Origin: Prochilodus magdalenae
Lineage: Eukaryota; Chordata; Actinopteri; Characiformes; Prochilodontidae
Direction of reading: 5' to 3'
Assembly: GCA_024036415.1 (NCBI GenBank)
Contig: JAMWET010005075.1
Location: forward strand, 117,501 to 181,500
DNA: 64,000 nucleotides
Position 1 is the first letter of the stretch. Each line of letters opens with the position of its first letter. The notes below the pieces were generated by a model. That model was not told where the DNA came from and searched no databases. It was given only the letters and a program-made list of their open reading frames with translations. Shown in pieces: positions 52,077-63,888 of the stretch. The position numbers and the translations under genes were made by a program.

Positions 52077-55000
52077 GACCTAAAATACAAGACCATGTCA
52101 TTTAGATTAGTGGAAATAAAAAAATAAAAAAAATACATAATTTATTTGTAATATGTAATTTCAGATTTTTTTTTTTTAATTTTGAAGAATATATGGGTAC
52201 CATGATTTTGCAAGCACATGTGCCATGCAAGTTGCTTCATGCCCTGAAGTGGCAGGTCTACAACTGCTGCTGGCTCTTCTGGTCTGTGACTGATTCATCT
52301 CCAAGAAGCATGTCGTCTCCCTAGGTATATATACACCGATCAGCCAAAACATTAAACCACCTCGTTTCTACACTCATTCTCCATTACATCAGCTCCGCTT
52401 GGCAGTCCTACAATTACAGACTGCATCTGTTTCTCTGCATACTTTGGTAGCCTCCTTTCACCTTGTTCCTCAATGGTCAGGCCCCCACAGGACCACCACA
52501 GGGTAGGTATTAATTTGGTAGCGGATCATGCTCAGCGCTACAGAAACACAGATGTCACGTTGGTGTGTTACGCTACTATGGCTGGATCACACACGGCCGT
52601 GCTGCTGGAGTTCTTACACGCTCTTTATCACTACTGAACTAATGAAGGACTAGAGGGTGACCAAAACAAGCTGTGCAGCAGATGAGCTTTTGTCTTGGTC
52701 TGTGGTGGTCCTTGGGGGTCCTGACCACTGAAGAATAGGGTAAAGGGGGCCAAGAAAGTATACAGAGAAACAGATGGACTACAGTCTGTAATTGTAGGAC
52801 AACAGAGTGCATTTATATGGTATGTGGAGCTAATAAAATGGATAGTGAGTATAGAAAGAGGATGTGGTTTTAATTTTATGGCTGATCTGTGAATAAATCT
52901 TTCTAAATAGCTTACTTGCACACAAAGTGATGTGTGTGCAGTACGAGTTAAAGCCAAATTCTACCATGAACTAAACCAGAGTATGCAACCAGCTTCATAT
53001 CACACTCCTCCCCCGACTTCTGATCATACCGAGAGAGCAGTTGCTCTGCATGCGTCCGTCCGTGGAGCAGCGCAGCATGGACCCGATGACCCTGCCGCCC
53101 ACCAGCACCACTCGCACGTCCCTGCCGTGGCTCTCCTTCACATACTCTTGGAACAGGTACGGAGCCTCATGCCGAATCAGGTGACAGAGGTCGGTCAGGT
53201 GATGCTTGTCCCGTGCCAGGAACACCGCCTTACCTACACAAGTGCCAAGACATGCATGATCTTTGAGTCACACAGTTCTCAAATACACTACACTGGCACT
53301 TCAGGCTTGTGGTGTATTTTGGAAATGATGCATGCATGTACACACAGGCTTAAATTCGCTTTAGGCCAATGACCTTACATGAACCTTACATGTGGAGGCT
53401 TCTCTACATTCATCAGTGATCAAATAAATCTTAATGTGTGAAATGCACAAACCACACGACCAAGCTGTTTTATGTGGGGAGGAACACATAACATGGTCAT
53501 AAATCAGTGGCTAGCGACTTCAGTACAAGGAACCTAATGTCATCAGGTGATCATCAAGCCTGCGTCTTGGTATACAGCAGGGCAGGATTGTTGAGTTGTA
53601 CAGTTAGATCAACTTTCACATATCAGGTTAGAATCCCATTGCTGTATTTAGCTAACAGTGACAAACCTCAAAGTCAATGTTTGTGTTACTGTGTTTTGGT
53701 TAGTGTGCATGAGAGGGTGCTCTGGCCTGAAGCAAGCCTCTCACATGCTTCGGTGTTCTCTAGATATTGCAGGAGTAGACAGTTTTTACTAGCCATTTCT
53801 CTGGAAAAAAGGCTGATAGGTGAAAACTACAAAGATAAAATGCAGAAGTCAAATAGACAACTCTCTCAACAACAGTCTGACCTAAGAGCAACTTTGGGCT
53901 CTTGTCTCGAACAGTGAAAGATATCTGTAGACAAACTGTGTAGACATTAACATGGAAATTACATGTAGTTGTGTCTAAAAAAAAAAAAATATATATATAT
54001 ATATAATTACCATGTTAACGTGTGTGTGCGCGCATGCATGTGTTCGTATGATTGTATGTGCCAAGGGTATAAAAAAAAAAAGGTGCTCTATAAATAAAGT
54101 ACTACTATTATTGCTTATTATTATTATTTTTATTTATTTATTCCTGAGTCAGAACAATGTTTTTCAAGGTTTAGTCCAGGCAGGTCAGCTGGGTTCCCTC
54201 TGAACCACAGCTTCCCTTGTCTAACACTCTAAACTAAATTAATAAAGATCTTACTCATCAGCTGGTGATCTCGGAAAGCTGCAGTGCTCTGGTATATTAG
54301 GACTGGAGTCTGACACATGCAGGCCAGAACTGACTGATACTTCTTGGCAAGAAATCAGTCTAGCATGCATTCTCAGTTACTTTGAAACAGCTGAATTCAC
54401 CACACTGCTGATGCTCAAGGTGTGTGCTGCCTGTACAGCGTATGCCCCGGTCTGTTCTTATCTCCCTCATCTGTATGTGGAATGTCAGAAGTGCTACTGC
54501 TCCCAAGAAGAGCGCAGAGGTTATGGAGGTTATATGCTACGTGCTGATTGGGAACAGGCTTCTTTCTCAAAGCCTGGTCTGAACCACATAAGAGTAAAGC
54601 AGCAAAGTTGATCTGAAATCAGTGAGGGGCTTACCTCTGTGTCCACGAGCGTTTTTCACCACCACGGGGTAACCCAACGGCTCAGCCTCATCAATCATTT
54701 TACGGAAGTTGTCATGGCCACCTGGAAATGCAGACAGACACACGCAGACACACGTTACCAACTCTGTAGCGACTAGACGCTAATTTCCATCGTAGTGTAC
54801 GTGTGAGATTACTGGGCTTTATTGGAGAGGGACGGAGAGGGTGGTGTGATGAACTACAGGCAGTATTCAGTCAAACAGACTGATGATCCTTATATCACCT
54901 CAGTGCTGCCATGCCTTCACACTCACCAGAGAGGAGTTGAGCGTGACTGTTCTCAAACTCACAGTAACACACACCCTTTCCATCTAAGTTTATCTTTATA

Positions 55001-55606
55001 TAATCAGGAATGTGCAAAAGTCAGAGATGATCCTTGATTTTTCATTTCCAGTCAAAATGGCTTCATTTTGTTAATATAAGTTCATATTTTTGCAGGATGA
55101 GTCTCAGCAAATTAGATACAAGATCATTTATCTGGAACAAGAATAAGTAAACAAATAAATGAATAAATAAATAAATCGTTTTTTAAAACTAAAAGCCGTT
55201 TTTTATTTTATTATTAAACTTACTTCTTTTAGAGAAAATTAGGCTCAACTCTTGCTTCAGATCACCAAATAATCCAAAGTTTTCCCCAAAGAGATTCTGT
55301 TTATCCTTCCACTGTGAGATGGCAACAAAATGCCATGAATCTATAAGTGTAGCTGTCAAGAAGTCGATTCCAGAGCAAATGAAGTAGCTGCTGCTGTTCT
55401 CAGGACAATGACAATAGAATATCTTACAGCTAAGATTAATAAGACCAAGCAAAAGAACCATTAGCAATTGGGAGAATCTGATATTAATCAGGAATTTTAG
55501 TTTTTACATTTTCAACTGGTATAACTGGTGGTAACTGGAAATGTTAATTTTAAAAATAATAATAATAAAAAAATAAATAAATAAAAAAAATTTAAAAATA
55601 AAAGAA

Positions 55607-55643
<37 letters not shown>

Positions 55644-57965
55644 ATTGAATGTGCTTGGGATTATTCCAATCATGGGAAGGATAATATATATCTCCATCCT
55701 GCAGGTTTCTTGGCTTTTGTCACCCACAATGAAAAATGAGTAAAGTGTGCTCAATGGCTGCTTTGACTGGAAACGTAATAAATGAAGTAGTAGTCTTTAA
55801 ACTGATTCCAAAACTCTTTGTGTACATGTTTGCTATTACAGACTGTTCTACCAGAGCCAGTTACAGAACCAGATCAGGTTATTACACGTAGAACAACTCA
55901 AACCACAAACCACTGAATTGTAATTGGAATGGAATCATTGTTCCAGCAGCCCACAATCCTAGGTCAGCTTTCAGCCTCTGAAGCAATGCATGATGTGGCG
56001 CTGCTACGAATGCGGAGGAGACAGATGTGCACTGGACTGCAGTGTGGAAAAAGACGAAGGAAAAAGCGAATGATTTGCGAGGACCACAGGGAGGAGGGAG
56101 AGAGAGGAGTGGAAGAAAAGAAATTATAACCATCTCTCTCTCGTCTGCTGGTCTGAGCTGAACAGAAGGGCATTTTCAGCAGTCTGCAAAGCACGACAAC
56201 ATCCGAACTGCAGAGACTGCTGGGGTCCTCGTCCATGCTGCAGAGGTTGGTGGGGTTTTTGTACGAGCTGTGGAGTCTGCTGGAGTTTCTGGTGACCCGC
56301 TCCAAGGTCTTTACTAACATGCTTTTCAGGTTTCTGTTTTACTGCAGCCAATGATCCGTATTTTGAGCTGCTACAGCTTTTTCAATCAGATACATTCTGA
56401 CAGTGAGGGCCATGTAGACAGCCAGGGAAACAAATAGCAAATGTCAGACAGTCCCACGTCACTAAAGCAGCTGCCTTTCTGTCTCTGTTTTCATTCAGAT
56501 GGTCATGAGTTCTCCCTACTCTCCCTCCAAACAGAGCCCTGTTACATAAACAGCTCGTGCTCATCTGCGCATGTGTGGACGTGGACGTGTGCATGTGTGC
56601 CGGAGTCAGAGTCTGTGCCAGTTAAGTTTCTGGTTTTTGTCAGAAACGGTCCTAATCCTTTTTGCGCATTAAGAGGGCAAAAATAAATAAACAAAAACTA
56701 AACGTTACTGTACTCATAAATCCATACCATGTGAAGCATCATAGTCCACTATTAACTTTGTCTTGGGAAATAATACAGTATGATGCAACATGGTGACTCA
56801 TACTTAATCTGTCTAGGGACGTGAACTATTAAGATAAAAATGTCCCAACATTTACCTATATAAACATATTTCATAAAGAGGCTATAGCTACAATTAGGTC
56901 TATATATTAGTAGCCACAGGTTTAAGATTATGACTGGCTTTGGGTAAACAGATAACAGTAATAAGTAAACAATTAAACGTGTGTCAAGTTAGTAAAGGAA
57001 GTCGATGCAGCCGTGCAGAAGGCCAACATACAAAATATCTACATTCGGCCGTCTATAGAGATTTCTGCTGATCTAAGCAGTTGTCCTACTTGTTTTTCAG
57101 TTCTCCTTCCACCACTGGATTTGCTACAACTGCTTCTGCTGCGTTACATAATTTGGGTAGTGCTCTATGATATGAAGCTTTTGTAACAGAGATCGACAGT
57201 ATCCATAACAGGCAGTGCTTCGTCACAGTCAGAAGAAAACCTACTCGTTTTTGTCGTAACAGATCACCTGATCTTTACATTATGACTGGACCAACGCTCC
57301 AAATTAAATCTGAATATAATTTTTGCATTACCTCCTACTTAAAAATTAAAACCTATTTTCCATCTTGGAGATGTGAGGTTTTGTGGTGACGCTTATGGTA
57401 TTTTTACAAAAACCCAACACTGAGCATGTTCTCTCATTGCGGTGTTCTCAGGATACTGGACTGACCACCCGAGACCTCAAAACCATTGAAAGTGTTTGGG
57501 ATGACATGGATCATGGGGGAGGCGAACACTTCGGAGGCGTGGGAAAATCTGCCTGCAGATTCCTTTGCTTTCATCACCCACAATGAGAAATGAATAAGGA
57601 ATGAAGCAGCAGTCTTTTAACTCATTCCAAAAAGTCTGTGTATGTTTGCCATTACAGATTGTTCAAATAGAGCCAGTTACAGAACCAAACCAAGTTATTA
57701 CGTGAGAGAGTTTGTGTGAGAGTTTAATGCTAACCGTAGGAATAAGTATCGGGTAGGGGGACCCCATGTCCAGCCAGCTCCTGGAAGGTCCAGAACTTGT
57801 TGACGCAGTTGAGGATGGCCTGAGGCCGGTTGACCAGGCGGCAGCCCATCTTCTCCAAGTGCCTCAAAACCGTGATGTCACTGTCCGACTGCACCCACGG
57901 AGTAGGAACGCGCACCACAGCTACCTGCGGGTATGACGTCACCACCTCCTGTCCCACCCGGAGAC
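50585..57965 (-). CDS. rimkla: N-acetylaspartylglutamate synthase A (RIMKLA), 5' part missing
   Basis: A cytosolic ATP-grasp ligase related to bacterial RimK, which joins N-acetylaspartate to glutamate to make the neuropeptide NAAG. Four coding exons on the minus strand: 57965-57735, 54721-54635, 53233-53030 and 51099-50585. All have GT-AG borders and phase-1 joins, giving about 345 residues. Visible landmarks: [20 protein letters not shown] and [20 protein letters not shown] (first of these exons), [14 protein letters not shown] with the ATP-binding Lys and Gly-rich loop (second), [21 protein letters not shown] and [11 protein letters not shown] (third), and [20 protein letters not shown] with the metal-binding Asp, Glu and Asn (fourth). 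The tail [15 protein letters not shown] fits RIMKLA rather than RIMKLB. The human enzyme has 391 residues, so about 50 N-terminal residues are missing; that exon must lie beyond 64000. Confidence 0.93.
52001..52070. repeat. (ATAC)n(AC)n compound microsatellite
   Basis: Seven ATAC units run into 22 AC units in rimkla intron 4. Confidence 0.95.
52331..52893. mobile_element. Miniature inverted-repeat element, family B, complete copy
   Basis: About 560 bp, with termini ATACACCGATCAGCCAAAAC at 52331 and, inverted from 52893, TTCACAGATCAGCCATAAAA. After the termini both ends carry (A)TTAAAACCAC. The interior (TGTGGTGGTCC, AGAGAAACAGATGGACTACA) is non-coding and belongs to a repeat family common in fish. 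A partial second copy lies in zmynd12 intron 6. Confidence 0.8.
53234..54634 (-). other. rimkla intron 3
   Basis: A 1.4-kb intron with a short A-run plus (TA)n at 53979-54006 and an A-run near 54071. The plus-strand frame at 53507-53917 shows no recognisable protein features. Confidence 0.8.
55717..57712. repeat. Two dispersed copies of a ~150-bp segment in one intron
   Basis: Copy 1 at 55717-55880 and copy 2 at 57573-57712 are in the same orientation. They share TCACCCACAATGAnAAATGA, a CAGTCTTTnAACT..ATTCCAAAA block, TGTTTGCnATTACAGA and AGAGCCAGTTACAGAACCA. Copy 2 has internal deletions. The 1.7 kb between them is different, so these are separate insertions or the ends of a larger element. 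Confidence 0.65.
56178..56355 (+). other. Open frame with 30-bp tandem repeat, unknown
   Basis: Three imperfect 30-base units start at 56208, 56238 and 56268 (each CTGnnGAGnnTGnTGG...). On the plus strand they give a 10-residue periodic, leucine-rich frame ([30 protein letters not shown]), preceded by a possible acceptor (GGCATTTTCAG ending at 56179) and closed by a TGA at 56351-56353. It is antisense to rimkla intron 2. It might be a small exon, but no family is recognised and chance is quite possible. Confidence 0.2.
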
Positions 57966-60074
57966 CTGAGACGGGAAGAGGAACCAGAAAGAACATGTTA
58001 CACCCTGCACACGCTTATAAAATGTCGCCCCCCCTTCAATTTTACATGTGCCACCCCACCCTTACGTATAACAGCACTATGTTCTATATGCCTGCTTTAT
58101 ATTCTATATATTCTGTGGATTTAGATGCTGTAATGCATCAGTAAACTCCACCCTACAGCCAGACGGTCTTTGGTCTAGGATTTTGGGCAAGTATCTAGGC
58201 AACACCTAAGAGTTGGCTAAGCCCTACGTTGGACTACTGCCCTCCTTCTGCCACACAGACACAAACAGCCTCTTTCTCGTTCTTTGTTGCCATGCCAAAT
58301 GAGCTGGCGAATCGCACAGACAGACTACTTCTCTGTAATACCGAGTTTCAGACATCTTCTGTCTCCTCCAGAGCAGTTATACAACATCACAGCAGCATGC
58401 AGCCTCTCGCTGCTTCTCTGCACTGACCCACTAACCCAGATCCTTCTGCTTTGTGCTTAATGCCTTTATTACCATTTCAGCTACATTAAACATCTCATAA
58501 TTACCATCAGCTTTGCTCAAATTACTCACATGTGCACTAATGCACAGATTTGCAGGCTAACCGAGTTTTACACTGTAGCCCAAACACGCAGCCAATGTAT
58601 TTAGTTCCTCATCGTTTCATTTCAGGGTGAAGTCGAGTCAGAAAAGGCGGCAAGCACGGTGTTAAATGGAGTGATGGTGACGCAGCAGTTTTGTAAAGAC
58701 CCTAAGTTGCTATCGAGATTCCTCTCATTAAAACGCCGCCCACATGCGGACACAGATCATTAATGACTGCGCCTAAGGAACGTGTAGGTGATAAACATGC
58801 GAATAGACGCAGAAACTAAAGCTTAAAAACGGGGCTGCTAAAAACCACAGACTGCAAGGTACAGAAGAAGAGAGAGATGCAGAGAGAGCATCTGTGTGAC
58901 CACCTGCTTTCTGCTTTACCATCTTAAAAGGAGGGAGTGGCACACAGACACGCTAGCAGACACTGCCCTGCAACTCGATGCAAGTAACCTTTAACACTGA
59001 TGCTCTGATTATCCCTCAACTTTCAATAACTTCAATAACCTCAAACGACAAAGTACTACGCAGAAGGGATTCACGTCCCATGGGAAGGAAGGTGAGGTAA
59101 TGCCTTTTTACCTCACATGAGGTCCGTAATGTTTATGACTTATTGACACAGGATATGAGACCATATCACAGTGACTACTCCAAAGAACCTTAATTTGGCC
59201 ACCGTCTTCTTTACACCAACCATCTACCTCGCCTATAAAGTCTCTCAGATTTTTTAATATGTTGTTTTTTTAATATTCTGTATCATTCAGTTTAAATACA
59301 AAGTCATTCAGAGTAGTCTGGTGTGAATGGCTCGTTTGCAAGGAGACCTGCACACTCTGATTTGGAGTGGTGGTGGTGGTGATGGGAACCAGTGGTTGTC
59401 CACAACCGCCAGGGTACCTGTGTCTGTCTCCTCCAGATTGAGATTTAATGTTGACCATGGTAATATAATACGTTTTCTTTGAGGACTATTTTGCCTTAGA
59501 ACACCCTTCATGTATCCTTCCCCCGTGAATGGATTCAAATAAACTGGAGTACGATTGAGTGTTAGAACTGCTCCGATGTCTGGTTCCCATTACCACCATG
59601 GTTAACCATTCTGAAGATTCTCTAGAACAGAGCATCTCACATCAAACCACAAACTACACTGACGTTTTTGAAAAACCAGTGAAGTTCCCCTCTTGGTGAA
59701 TTCATAGTGAATCTCACAGATATGGCAGAACAATACAGCCCTTAAACCTGGCATGCCCACGTACCCGCGTTAAACTAAGCTCGAACGAGTACTGCTTTAG
59801 TGTTGTCATAACACATTACACATTTTCCAGACTTTTATACTCCTTTCCAAAAGAACCAACAGTCATATGTTTATATGCTTGGCACCCACTGGCATGCAAT
59901 GATGTCAGCAAAGGAATTGGAGTACCTTTCCTGTATAGTCTACAGGTAACCAACATCTTTTTGCTTCAGAGGTTTAAACGGTGGAGGGGCACCAGCAACT
60001 TACTTTCATCTGTGTTGAGCAGAATGATCTAGCGCTTTCACTTAAATGTCCAATTATCAACAGTCCTGATGCAG

Positions 60075-60112
<38 letters not shown>

Positions 60113-60775
60113 GGCATAACATTTTTTGTATGTGCGTGTAATCAAACTTACATAACCCTGTAAGCGTCAAAGCTTTCTGTTCTATGTAAGGACAGTCCTG
60201 ACAGACACTGCAGTTCATCTATCTAGCACAAAGCGGCGTCTGTGCGTGCACGCGCATGTTCCTGCTTCTGATGCAACCTTGCTGGCACATGCTCAGATTT
60301 GAATGCACAGAGCCGGACATAAAGAACACACGTTGTGTGCGCGTGCATGCGTGGATATGTGTTTTGACTGCTCAGCAATACAAGTAGAGTTAAATCAGTC
60401 AAGTTCTCCGCGGTTCAGAAAGAATCAGGCACATTCAGATGGTAAAATCATCTGTGGCCACATCAACCACCCCCCCCTCCCTCTCCCTCTCCCTCTCCCT
60501 CCCCTTTTCTCCTTCTTTCACTGTCCGTCTCTCTCCCTCTTTTTCTTTCTTTCCTTGTCTGTCTCTCCCTCTCTCCCTCCCTCACCCTTTTTCTCCTTCT
60601 TTCCCTCTCTCTCTAGCTTTCCTCTCCCCCTAATCCCTTGAGGCTTCCTTTTCTGCAGCAGCTGTTGCTTTACAGTCTATGCTTACGTTTGGGTATTTCG
60701 GCCGTGTTAAAAGTTCACATTTTTTAAGCTCACATTATGGCATCGCGAATGATGTTCAATGAACGCACGTGTGTA

Positions 60776-60808
<33 letters not shown>

Positions 60809-61351
60809 ACGTATGCACAATCTGTGCCAAAACCTGCACCAAGTCAGTAAGGTTTTTTCTCCCTGAAGAAAAAAAAAAAAAAAAAAAAGAACAACACATT
60901 GTGGGCCACGTGTACAAGAAGCACCACCTTTGTTAAAAAAAAAAAAAAAACAGCGTACAATGGCGTGTCCTGTGTACCATGATTAAAATGAAAACAGACA
61001 CACCTGTATGATCTTTTTGGGCTCTAATATTTACTTTCGTTCTTATGCTAGTGTATATGTGTCTCCAAATATTACATGTAAAGTGGAAATGGTACATCAG
61101 CTGATGGATATCTGATATTAGCAGGAAATGCTGGATCGTCTATTTAAGGAAAACATGAAAGGTATAAATCTGACCCAAACCTGTAACAAATATCAGACAC
61201 TCGCACTGAACTGAGGCTTAGATTACACACGTTTCCAGAAGAACTGGAGATTCATTGGAAACAAGAATTAGCTTGGAACAGTTGAAGAGGGGGGATTGGG
61301 GGGGGGGGGGGAAGAAGAAGAGGAAGAAGAGAGAAGAAGAGGACTGCCAGC

Positions 61352-61352
<1 letters not shown>

Positions 61353-61442
<90 letters not shown>
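61353..61442. repeat. (GACA)n microsatellite
   Basis: 90 bases, about 22 perfect units, preceded by a G-run and a GAA-rich purine tract (61287-61342). Confidence 0.95.
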
Positions 61443-61443
<1 letters not shown>

Positions 61444-63888
61444 GATACTCAAGGTCTTGATCTGGATAGGTGTGCTTTTATATCCGTGTACACAGATGAG
61501 TAAATACTCAGGAAGTCATTCGCTCTATTGTAAACAAAAAGCTATTTATATAGTACGGTGAATTTTTTACATTGGTATAAAACCCATCAATTCTATAGAG
61601 GTTCTTTAAAGAACCAGAAGGTTCTCAACACTCTAAAGGAACCATGCACTAAAAGTTTTAGAGAAAAGAGGGGGCGGAACCCCTTAAACCTCACAGTAAT
61701 GAACACTACGTAATATTACAGATACTAACAGTACATCTCTCCATCTGGGGTACACTATTCTCTCCGAACTGGACAAAACGAACTTAAGTACTCATACACA
61801 AAATAGTCATATGTATTTTAAAGTTAAAACAGCATGTAAAACACAGGATAGCAGGTGACGGCGAAACATTACGAGAACTCCCAAATGGTGCGGCGCAAGC
61901 CTGGACACTAACAGATCCTAAATGAACACTATATTACATATAATATTCATACATCTAACCAAAGGCCTGCTGTAAACTGCCGTTGGTGCGGGGGGGAGGG
62001 GGGAGGGCGGCTCCTGTAATAGACCCGAATGCAGCAGAGGAGGAGCACTGGATCATAAATTAAAGTGTCCCATCATTTCAAACAGACGGACAATCCTGAT
62101 TGTCTCGACTCTTCTAGAGTCTTTAAAGGCTGTGATGATAAGGACAAAGTATCTGCTAGTGATTCCCATGTTCATTACAACCAGTTATCCTAACACAGGA
62201 TCATCCAGGACCAGCAAGAGGAAGCAGAGGCTCACATGATGTCTGCTACAAAACATTCAGATGGAATTTAGAAAGAAAGAGATACACACAAGTACAAAAT
62301 GGGCCTGTCACATTTCCCTGAGGTTTTATTCCTGCCATAGACTCAGTAAGACTTCTAGTGAAATACATTTTCCTCTTGTCAACAAAAAATGAACTCGTTT
62401 TCAAAATCTGAGGAAGTTAGAATTTGAGGGAGTAAAACACCACCACAGCTCCAGCATCCATGTGATTTCAAATGACCCTCCCACCAGAGGAGAAAAGATT
62501 CTGAAACTGAGAACAAAACCACGACACAAACGTCTCGCGCTCCACCTCCAACCCCAAACCGTCACCACTGCTGCTGCAGCAGCTGAACACTGAAAAAGTA
62601 GAAGCTTTTGTTACATTATTAACACCAACATCACTATAATCCAAATTATTATGATCATAGTAAGTCAGGGAATGTTGTACATAGCTGTTAATATTACCTT
62701 CTTCCAACTGAGTTTAACGAGTCCCCCCCAGTCGTGATTGAGTAATCCCACCCACTGCAATTTTGGTAGCTCTAGACATATGTTTTTCTCAAGTTCCAAA
62801 TTGTTGGTGATTAAACAAAGCCCCAGAATTTCTACCCTTTTTCATATTCATCCCTCACTCCAAAAACACAAGGACTGAACCGAACCTTGAAAAGACAGTG
62901 CCTCCAAACCCAAATGCAGAACCGTTACACCCTACTCTCCACTGTTCAGCCTGCGGCACTCTCATCCACCCTCAGCAAAAACTGCAGAGGCTGTCACATG
63001 CTCTCCGTGGCCAAGATTGAGAGATGCTGTCGTCAGTTAAATCTGGACTTTAAGCAATGAAGTGCATGTCCTGAGCAAAGAGTCAGCAGAAAAACACCAG
63101 TGCCCGCTCACAGCAGCCTCACGCAAGGATAAACCTTACAGTTACATGTACACAGGCGATGGTTATTATTTCGGGGGATCCCCTTGTAGCAGTATTCTTA
63201 TTGGAGCTGGTAACCACACTGTGTTGTGAGACCTGACTGAGGTTCTAAGTGCAGGATTATGTGAGAGAGGAAGTATTAAACTCATGACTATTGAAGCATC
63301 TTCTCATCCTGGCTTTGTGCATCCAATCCAGGAGTAACAGCAAAACAGTGTTACATTTCTCATCCGCTGGAGGAATGGCCACCGCTGCCATACCGCAGTC
63401 CACTCGTGATGCGCCACTCACTCCCTCTCTCTCTCTCTCAGACACACACCCTCCACCTCCTCACATCTACACCACAGGACCTGAAATGCCCACAGTCACA
63501 AGTCTCAAATGCATGGTGATTCCTGTGTGCGGCTTCACAGAACATTCTCTCTCTCTCCACTAAACACACACTGCTTGGTTACAACAAGGCTCACGTAGGG
63601 ATGATATCGGAGTCATAGCAATGTCAGCACATACTGGTTTGTATGTTTGTGGCATCAGACAGGGATCTAGAGCTGATCAGTTTTTAAATATGTACTTGCT
63701 GCACTCCAGAAGGGCAGATCAGACGCATTAAATATCTGCATTTAAGTTATTTTACTGTATGCTGACGGATTCAGTCACAATTCCTACATGTTGGCATCAA
63801 TAACCGCATCAGCAGTTACCTTAAAGATACTGGATATTTCCACAGGCCCACACATCTCATGTCTGTGCAACCCCAGCCTACTGACTAG

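Larger units (their letters stand above)
51100..53029 (-). other. rimkla intron 4 (before the last exon)
   Basis: It holds an (ATAC)n/(AC)n microsatellite (52001-52070), A-rich stretches (51850-51895) and a complete family-B miniature element (52331-52893). Confidence 0.8.
54722..57734 (-). other. rimkla intron 2
   Basis: A 3-kb intron. It contains an A-rich/AC microsatellite (55545-55642), two copies of a 140-160-bp repeat (55717-55880 and 57573-57712), a 30-bp tandem repeat inside an open frame (56178-56355), and a possible transposase scrap near 57383-57560 ([14 protein letters not shown], reminiscent of NPIESVW-type blocks). Confidence 0.75.

Noticed and set aside
52932..53372. 146-residue plus-strand frame
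   Set aside because: It is antisense to the third visible rimkla exon, whose minus-strand reading matches the RIMKLA family exactly.
53507..53917. 136-residue plus-strand frame in rimkla intron 3
   Set aside because: No recognisable domain, no good splice signals and ordinary composition; probably chance.
61353..61442. CRISPR-like array
   Set aside because: The repeat unit is four bases with no spacers; it is a microsatellite in an animal genome.
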